A DNA stretch of 64,000 bases from Chitinophaga filiformis (lineage in GTDB: Bacteria > Bacteroidota > Bacteroidia > Chitinophagales > Chitinophagaceae), in assembly GCF_900102545.1 (NCBI RefSeq), contig NZ_FNBN01000005.1:434001-498000 (forward strand). The letters run 5' to 3'. Both the position numbers and the translations under genes were made by a program. The notes below the pieces were generated by a model. It saw only the letters and a list, made by a program, of their open reading frames with translations, was not told the DNA's origin and searched no databases. Positions 59,012 through 64,000 of this stretch are shown here, piece after piece (position 1 is the stretch's first letter; every line of letters begins with the position of its first letter).

Positions 59012-60049
59012 ATGGTAAAAACGTTCATGACAATTGCAGGACTTGTATTATGTGTAGCCGGTGGAGTACAGGCACAGGACAGGCTGCAGGTACAAGGTAC
59101 CTCTCCCGATCTGTATGTACTGCACACTGTAAAAAAAGGGGAAACCTTTTACAGCCTGGGCAGGTCCTACAGTTTGTCTCCAAAACAAATAGCAACTGAG
59201 AACAATATTTCTTTTGAACAAGGTTTGCAATTGGGACAACAGGTAAAGATCCCGCTGAATAACACCAACTTTTCACAGAAGTCAGACGCAAGTGGCACGC
59301 CTGTGTATCATAAGGTTGAAGAGAAAGAAACACTTTACCGTCTGAGTGTTAACAATAACAAAGTGCCGCTGGATAATATCCGCCACTGGAATAAGATGAC
59401 CGGTGATGGTTTACAGAAAGATAGTTATGTGATAGTTGGATGGCTGAAAAGTGGTGGTGGTGCTCCTGCTCCATCTGCACCGGTAGCTAGTGCACCGGCA
59501 ACTACACCTCCGGCAAATCATCCTGTTACTACACCACCTGCATCTACACCTGCACCATCTAATCCGGCGCCGTCCAACCCAGCGCCAACAACTCCGGTAG
59601 CAACACCTCCGGCAAGTACAACACCAGCGCCTCCGGTTACTAAACCGGATCAGCAGGCACCACCGGAACCAGTAAAAACTCCGGATAGCAATAATACCGG
59701 TAGCAAACCACCGGTAACATCCGCACCAGCCGGATCTTCCTTTGAGGTGTTATACAACCAGCAGACAGGCAACGGTAAGAATGTAACTTCTGAAAAAGGT
59801 CCGGGAGGATGGTTCAAGAGCAATGCAAGCCCGGGTAAGTATTATGCGCTGCACAATACTGCACCGAGAGGTACCATTATCAAAGTGACCAATCCGCTGA
59901 ATGGCAGATCCATCTATGCAAAAGTGCTGGAAGCCATTCCACAGATAAAACAAAATGAAGGTCTGATCATCAAACTGAGTGATTCAGCATTAGAGGCATT
60001 AGGAACCAATGAAGCGAAGTTCTATTGCCAGCTGAATTATGAAGACTAA
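59012..60049 (+). CDS. Secreted LysM protein with RlpA-like C-terminal domain
   Basis: A 345-residue exported protein. Signal peptide about 1-21 (GGVQAQ). LysM 1 (about 35-77, LHTVKKGETFYSLGRSYSLS) and LysM 2 (about 97-143) bind peptidoglycan. A Pro/Ala/Thr-rich linker (about 150-240) joins them to a C-terminal domain (about 258-345, GKYYALHNTAPRGTIIKVTN) that resembles the RlpA double-psi barrel, including GRSIYAKVLEAIP. Catalytic residues of RlpA lytic enzymes cannot be confirmed. A cell-wall binding or remodelling role is likely. Confidence 0.86.
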   Translation: MVKTFMTIAGLVLCVAGGVQAQDRLQVQGTSPDLYVLHTVKKGETFYSLGRSYSLSPKQIATENNISFEQGLQLGQQVKIPLNNTNFSQKSDASGTPVYHKVEEKETLYRLSVNNNKVPLDNIRHWNKMTGDGLQKDSYVIVGWLKSGGGAPAPSAPVASAPATTPPANHPVTTPPASTPAPSNPAPSNPAPTTPVATPPASTTPAPPVTKPDQQAPPEPVKTPDSNNTGSKPPVTSAPAGSSFEVLYNQQTGNGKNVTSEKGPGGWFKSNASPGKYYALHNTAPRGTIIKVTNPLNGRSIYAKVLEAIPQIKQNEGLIIKLSDSALEALGTNEAKFYCQLNYED

Positions 60050-60056
60050 ATAAAAA

Positions 60057-60110
60057 ATCAGTAATTAAGTATCAGGGAAATATTCATTAACCTGATACTT
60101 AATTACTGAT
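60057..60110 (-). terminator. Terminator of the namZ-fmt unit
   Basis: ATCAGTAATTAAGTATCAGG pairs with CCTGATACTTAATTACTGAT in a perfect 20-bp stem. On the minus strand a TTTTTTATTT run follows, so it terminates the fmt transcript. Confidence 0.85.
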
Positions 60111-60130
60111 TAAGTACTATCCGGATACTT

Positions 60131-61078
60131 TTAATTGATCTTGTTTCCCCTTAAAAACGCCTCAATATCCATCCGTTTCTTCCCTTCCAGTTGAATCTCC
60201 AGTAAAGAAAGATAACCGTCTGCTGCTGCAATTTTCAGGTAGGTTTTATTATCACTGATCACCTGTCCGGGTGCTACACTGGGCGTAGCATGTTCCCTGG
60301 TAGCTTTGAATATTTTCAGTCCCTTGCCATTGAGTGTTGTCCAGGCAGTAGGATAGGGGCTAAGGCCACGTACCAGGTTGTAGATCTGTTCTACAGGCTG
60401 TTCCCATTTTATCTGGCAATCTTCCTTAAAGATCTTCGGCGCATGTTTGATGTCTTCTGCCTTGATATGCGCCTGTGGCGTTCCTTTGGCATTGCCGGAA
60501 GCAAGCGCCTGTACCGTCTTTAGTAACAAGCCAGCGCCGGTGGCCATCAGGTCGTCATGCAGTTCTCCGGCAGTTTCATCATCGCGGATATCTACTGACT
60601 GACTGAAAAGAATATCACCCGTATCGATTTCATGCTGTAGCTTGAACGTAGTTACACCTGATTGCTTTTCGCCGTTAATGATGGCCCAGTTGATAGGCGC
60701 AGCGCCCCTGTAATTAGGCAGTAAAGAGGCGTGGACATTGATAGTGCCTAAAGGAGGCATATCCCATACAACTTCCGGTAGCATACGGAAGGCTACTACT
60801 ACCTGCAGGTCTGCTTTCAGTGCGCGCAGTTCTTCCAGGAATTCCGGATTCTTCAGCTTTTCCGGCTGCAATACACGGATACCTTTTGATACGGCATACT
60901 GTTTAACAGCGCTTTGTTGCAGTTGTAATCCTCTTCCCGCGGGTTTGTCAGGTGCTGTGATCACGCCTACTACATTATATCCGTTCTGTACCAGGATATC
61001 CAGTGATGCCACCGCAAAATCGGGGGTACCCATGAAAATGATCCTGATGTTCTTTTGATCCGTTAACTCACTCTGCAT
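60131..61078 (-). CDS. fmt: Methionyl-tRNA formyltransferase
   Basis: Formylates initiator Met-tRNA. The 315-residue protein shows IRIIFMGTPDFAVASL (about 11-26), the formyl-THF site PLGTINVHASLLPNYRGAAPI (quoted in part, about 112-125), and the C-terminal tRNA-binding domain. It overlaps the upstream DUF1343 gene by 11 bases, so the two are likely co-transcribed. No def gene is present in the window. Confidence 0.96.
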   Translation of the reverse strand: MQSELTDQKNIRIIFMGTPDFAVASLDILVQNGYNVVGVITAPDKPAGRGLQLQQSAVKQYAVSKGIRVLQPEKLKNPEFLEELRALKADLQVVVAFRMLPEVVWDMPPLGTINVHASLLPNYRGAAPINWAIINGEKQSGVTTFKLQHEIDTGDILFSQSVDIRDDETAGELHDDLMATGAGLLLKTVQALASGNAKGTPQAHIKAEDIKHAPKIFKEDCQIKWEQPVEQIYNLVRGLSPYPTAWTTLNGKGLKIFKATREHATPSVAPGQVISDNKTYLKIAAADGYLSLLEIQLEGKKRMDIEAFLRGNKIN

Positions 61079-62234
61079 ATAATAAATATTTCTTCCTGGT
61101 AGTTTTAAATTGACTCAAAGCAGGTTCCCAGCTTTTGCGTATTTCCGCCTCGCTGAGGCCTTTTTTTATTTGTTGCTGTAAAATAGTATTACCAGCCAGT
61201 TTATTGAAAAAAGGAATAAAGAATTTATCCTTTTCGGGGAATTGCTGATATGCCTGTATTAACCATTTCAGCTGTACCCTGCCATTCATTTCCTTCCTGA
61301 CTGCATCTGGTGTACCTGTGAGATTATATCCATAACAGGTCACATCTTTCAGCGGAGGTTCCTTTGCTCCGGGAGTGCTGTGTGGAGTGAAGGAAAACAG
61401 GTTTTTCGCGTAGGAAGGATGTCCGAACACCTGGAATGGAAGATCCGTACCACGGCCCAGACTTAACGCTGTTCCTTCAAACAGGCAGGTAGCAGGATAC
61501 AGATAGATTGCTGCCATATTGGGTAGGTTAGGTGAAGGCTTCACCGGTAGCTGATAGTAGGTATGATGATCATAATGCTGGCAGGTGATCACTGTCAGCT
61601 TACACTGTACTCCATTTTTCAGCCATTTTTCTCCGTTCAGCATTTTTGCATATTCTCCAACAGTCATACCATGTACAATAGGAATAGCCTGCATACCTAC
61701 AAAGGAGCGCAATGTAGTGTCGAGTAGTACCGGGCCATCAACATAATGCCCATTGGGATTGGGACGGTCCAATATGATCAATGGTTTATGGTTTTCCGCA
61801 GCAGATTCCATCAATTCCTGCAAAGAGGAAATATAGGTATAAAAGCGTGCGCCTACATCCTGTATGTCGAAGATGAGAATGTCTACATCTTTCAGATCGT
61901 CTGCTGTTGCCTGGCGGTGTTTGCCATAAAGAGAGACAATAGGCAGCCCGGTGTGTTCATCTTTTGTATTGCCTACTTTCTCACCTGCATCTGCATTGCC
62001 TCTGAAGCCATGTTCAGGACTGAATATTTTCTGGATGTGCACATGTAGTTTCAGCAGTGAATCCACCAGGTGTGAATTGCCCAATGTAGCAGTCTGATTA
62101 ACAAGCAATGCTACTCTTTTGTCTTTCAACAGCGGCAGGTATTCGCTGGTCCTTTCGGCGCCTGTTATAACCTGTGCACAAGCAGCAGTAGTGGCTGCCA
62201 GCCATAATAAGAGAGGAATTATGATCTTATACAT
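61068..62234 (-). CDS. DUF1343 protein, NamZ-like exo-beta-N-acetylmuramidase
   Basis: A 388-residue exported protein (signal peptide about 1-20, cleavage near ACA-Q). SPEHGFRGNADAGE (about 73-86), IFDIQDVGARFYTY (about 121-134) and LDRPNPNGHYVDGP (about 155-168) are family hallmarks. Characterised DUF1343 proteins (NamZ) release MurNAc from the non-reducing end of peptidoglycan fragments, so this enzyme may feed MurNAc salvage through the kinase-murQ pair at 3.9-5.5 kb. That link is inferred. It overlaps fmt by 11 bases. Confidence 0.88.
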   Translation of the reverse strand: MYKIIIPLLLWLAATTAACAQVITGAERTSEYLPLLKDKRVALLVNQTATLGNSHLVDSLLKLHVHIQKIFSPEHGFRGNADAGEKVGNTKDEHTGLPIVSLYGKHRQATADDLKDVDILIFDIQDVGARFYTYISSLQELMESAAENHKPLIILDRPNPNGHYVDGPVLLDTTLRSFVGMQAIPIVHGMTVGEYAKMLNGEKWLKNGVQCKLTVITCQHYDHHTYYQLPVKPSPNLPNMAAIYLYPATCLFEGTALSLGRGTDLPFQVFGHPSYAKNLFSFTPHSTPGAKEPPLKDVTCYGYNLTGTPDAVRKEMNGRVQLKWLIQAYQQFPEKDKFFIPFFNKLAGNTILQQQIKKGLSEAEIRKSWEPALSQFKTTRKKYLLYAE

Positions 62235-62370
62235 GGCGTAAAAATAGCTTAAATAAAGGAAGATATATTAACGATTGGTAGTTTACAGGATTTATCCTAA
62301 ATTGAATATCTATTCACTATTTTCTTACCTTGCAACAATTAAATCCTGTAACACTTATAATTAAATTCTT

Positions 62371-62799
62371 ATGCAAGCAGTTAAAAACGGAGATACGGTG
62401 CGTGTGCATTATCATGGCCGCCTGACCAACGGAACTACATTTGATTCTTCCGAGGGCAGGGACCCACTGGAGTTCAAGGTTGGCGCCGGTATGGTTATTA
62501 AAGGCTTCGACAATGGTGTGGTGGACATGAAGGTTGGTGATAAAAGAACGCTAAATATTCCTGTAGAAGAAGCATACGGCCCAAAAAATGATGAGCTGAT
62601 CATGGAATTTCCAAAAGAGAATATTCCAGCTGATCTGAATCCTCAGGTGGGGATGGATCTGCAGATGAGCAATCCTCAGGGACAGGTTTTCCCTGTAAAA
62701 GTGGCGGCTATAAGCAACGACTTCATCACCCTGGATGCAAACCATCCACTGGCAGGTGAAGCCTTGATATTTGACATCGAACTGGTAGAGATCAAATAA
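62371..62799 (+). CDS. FKBP-type peptidyl-prolyl isomerase, SlyD-like
   Basis: A 142-residue cytoplasmic cis-trans proline isomerase and chaperone. VRVHYHGRLTNGTTFDSS (about 9-26) and GMVIKGFDNGVVDMKVGDKR (about 39-58) form the FKBP core; an 'insert-in-flap' segment (about 67-118) marks the SlyD type. There is no His-rich metal-binding tail. A near-match TACCTTGC lies at 62336-62343. Confidence 0.93.
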   Translation: MQAVKNGDTVRVHYHGRLTNGTTFDSSEGRDPLEFKVGAGMVIKGFDNGVVDMKVGDKRTLNIPVEEAYGPKNDELIMEFPKENIPADLNPQVGMDLQMSNPQGQVFPVKVAAISNDFITLDANHPLAGEALIFDIELVEIK

Positions 62800-62821
62800 C
62801 AGTAACCGAAATTCTTAATGT

Positions 62822-62857
62822 AAAACGCTGATTGCCGGAATGGTGATCAGCGTTTTG
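62822..62857. terminator. Bidirectional terminator between FKBP and thioesterase genes
   Basis: AAAACGCTGAT pairs with ATCAGCGTTTT across a 13-base loop. Confidence 0.88.
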
Positions 62858-62884
62858 CATTTGAAGCCATGTTGTAATATTGCA

Positions 62885-63280
62885 CTATTCATGAGGTAAT
62901 ACGATCCTTGTAGGTCTTTTCTGCTCATCAATGGCCACAAAGGTGAATGTGCCCGAGATAGCTTTTTCCCGGTGTGTATTATACATCTGCTCCACATAAA
63001 TATCTACTTCTACCTTCAGACTGGTAGTGCCCACATGTACTACTGTTCCCACCAGCTCTATAATAGTGCCGTGCGGAATGGCCATCTTGAAATCTATCCT
63101 GTCGCTTGAAACTGTTACCATACGCATACGGCTGAAACGGGTAGCGGTGATAAAAGCTGCTTCATCCATCAGCTGCATCGCTGTGCCGCCAAAGAGCGTA
63201 TCATAATGGTTCACTGTGTTAGGGAATACTGCTTTGAAGATCCGGGTAACGGAATCGGCTATCTGTTTTTCGTATGCCAT
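62885..63280 (-). CDS. Acyl-CoA thioesterase, hotdog fold
   Basis: A 131-residue YciA/BFIT-type thioesterase that hydrolyses acyl-CoA. VNHYDTLFGGTAMQLMDEAA (about 22-41) carries the conserved Asp of the hotdog active site, and VTVSSDRIDFKMAIPHG (about 55-71) is the usual substrate strand. It overlaps the upstream CWC gene by 22 bases. Confidence 0.92.
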   Translation of the reverse strand: MAYEKQIADSVTRIFKAVFPNTVNHYDTLFGGTAMQLMDEAAFITATRFSRMRMVTVSSDRIDFKMAIPHGTIIELVGTVVHVGTTSLKVEVDIYVEQMYNTHREKAISGTFTFVAIDEQKRPTRIVLPHE

Positions 63281-63540
63281 ATTGTTGATTTGCTGTTTTT
63301 ATCTTTTAGACGCAGGATATGCAGTTGTAGCAGGCGTTGTTTAAATTGTGTCTGTCTGTAGGATATCTTCATGTCGTTCAAACATCCGGCGCAAAGGCAC
63401 CCTGCATAAGCGCCGGCTATAAATGTGCGCTCTTCTTCTGTCAGCTTTACCTGCTGGCACTGGCAGCGGAGGATAGAACCAACACGGCACTCAAAAGCTG
63501 TATTACAGCGGGGACAGTTGATGGTTTCATGACAAGCCAT
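63259..63540 (-). CDS. Cysteine-rich CWC family protein
   Basis: A 93-residue protein. The N-terminal segment HETINCPRCNTAFECRVGSI (about 4-23) and CQCQQVKL mark the cysteine-rich CWC family, a small zinc-binding group of unknown function. CLCAGCL adds more Cys near 48-54. The C-terminal 25 residues are basic. It overlaps the thioesterase start by 22 bases, so the two are co-transcribed. Confidence 0.85.
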   Translation of the reverse strand: MACHETINCPRCNTAFECRVGSILRCQCQQVKLTEEERTFIAGAYAGCLCAGCLNDMKISYRQTQFKQRLLQLHILRLKDKNSKSTIWHTKNR

Positions 63541-63695
63541 ACTGTAAAGTTACGAATCAGGGATCATGAAACAGGATTTGTTTCATAAATAGCTGGGCGC
63601 GTAACAGTTGTAATACGGAAAGTGCAGCAAAAGCAAATGCTTCTGCTACACTCCTGGTTTTGAATGGCGGATAAATGTTTATGTAGAGGGTATGG

Positions 63696-64000
63696 TTATA
63701 CCGTTACATTAACAGCCTGGCGCATATTACGGGCGGCTGCTACCATGTTGCGCAATGCCTGTTCTGTCTCTGGCCATTTACGTGTTTTTAGCCCGCAGTC
63801 AGGATTTACCCAGATATTACGTGCGGGTAGCAGTTGTATGGCTTTTTCCAGCAGCGCTGTCATTTCAGCTACAGTGGGTACCCGTGGTGAATGTATATCA
63901 TATACGCCGGGGCCGATCTCATACGGATATCTGAAAGTGGAGAATACTTCCAGGAGCTCCATCTGTGAGCGGGATGTTTCTATAGTGATCACATCTGCAT
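63696..64000 (-). CDS. metE: Cobalamin-independent methionine synthase, C-terminal end (truncated by the window edge)
   Basis: MetE makes methionine from homocysteine and 5-methyl-THF polyglutamate. Only the last 101 codons are in the window; the frame is open to base 64000 and continues beyond. ADVITIETSRS, EIGPGVYDIHSPRVP, WVNPDCGLKTRKWPET (with the zinc-binding Cys) and the MVAAARNMR ending are diagnostic. No catabolic or cobalamin-linked riboswitch can be judged from this end. Confidence 0.96.
   Translation of the reverse strand, partial: ADVITIETSRSQMELLEVFSTFRYPYEIGPGVYDIHSPRVPTVAEMTALLEKAIQLLPARNIWVNPDCGLKTRKWPETEQALRNMVAAARNMRQAVNVTV

Overview
The window comes from a member of the Bacteroidota, most likely the Chitinophagaceae (a Chitinophaga-like soil bacterium). 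This is inferred from several things. The promoters match the Bacteroidota sigma-A pattern (TTTG or TTG, 19-21 bases, TAnnTTTG). The gene families fit: a three-gene menaquinone-type succinate dehydrogenase, a BlaI plus M56-TonB pair, a PF10108-type exonuclease next to holA, and split pntAA/pntAB/pntB. Several secreted proteins have cleavage sites of the 'AQAQ' kind. The region looks like core chromosome: genes are dense, terminators are strong, and I found no transposase, integrase, phage gene, CRISPR array, tRNA or rRNA.

Layout, left to right. 1-2.1 kb: 3' end of der, a tiny Ala-rich lipoprotein gene, and a roughly 0.7-kb array of 166-167-bp tandem repeats full of hairpins, lying between two facing terminators. 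2.1-6.2 kb: S41 protease (minus), a BadF-type amino-sugar kinase and murQ, and an unknown acidic protein. 6.3-9.9 kb: sdhCAB with a near-consensus promoter. 10-13.6 kb: a Tat-exported Gfo/Idh/MocA oxidoreductase and an oligopeptidase B-like lipoprotein. 13.6-19.4 kb: murI, carbonic anhydrase, an EcsC protein, a YbiT-like ABC-F ATPase, a lone receiver protein and a membrane-anchored coiled-coil protein. 19.5-25.2 kb: exonuclease-holA, ribF, purM, and an M56/TonB-BlaI pair whose promoter contains a perfect palindrome between its two boxes. 25.26-25.6 kb: a 161-bp imperfect palindrome. 25.6-33.6 kb: ftsE, rpsO, pnp, a NIPSNAP protein, an unknown secreted protein, prmA, plsY and an M48 lipoprotein protease. 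33.6-38.8 kb: oxyR, an unknown periplasmic protein, a glycosyltransferase, a methyltransferase and an alpha/beta hydrolase.

38.9-48.8 kb holds a complete set for making protoheme from glutamyl-tRNA by the C5 route. Seven tightly packed minus-strand genes (hemA-hemC-hemD-hemE-hemF-hemB-hemL) are divergent from hemH and a HemY/HemG-type oxidase gene. HemF and the oxidase are oxygen-dependent types, so the locus fits aerobic life. 49.4-51.7 kb is a compact DUF72 / Lys-rich protein / Fpg-like glycosylase operon. Next come an unknown membrane protein, a baeRF-type protein, the pnt transhydrogenase operon, an NSUN/RsmF-type RNA methyltransferase, a LysM protein, fmt, a DUF1343/NamZ-type muramidase, an FKBP isomerase, a thioesterase, a CWC protein and the 3' end of metE.

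Functional links: NamZ-like exo-muramidase, the BadF-type kinase and MurQ could together form a MurNAc salvage route split over two loci. No gene cluster in this window clearly looks like a new defence or mobile system. The most unexplained DNA is non-coding: the hairpin tandem array, the long palindrome, and a small dispersed palindromic motif near two terminators.
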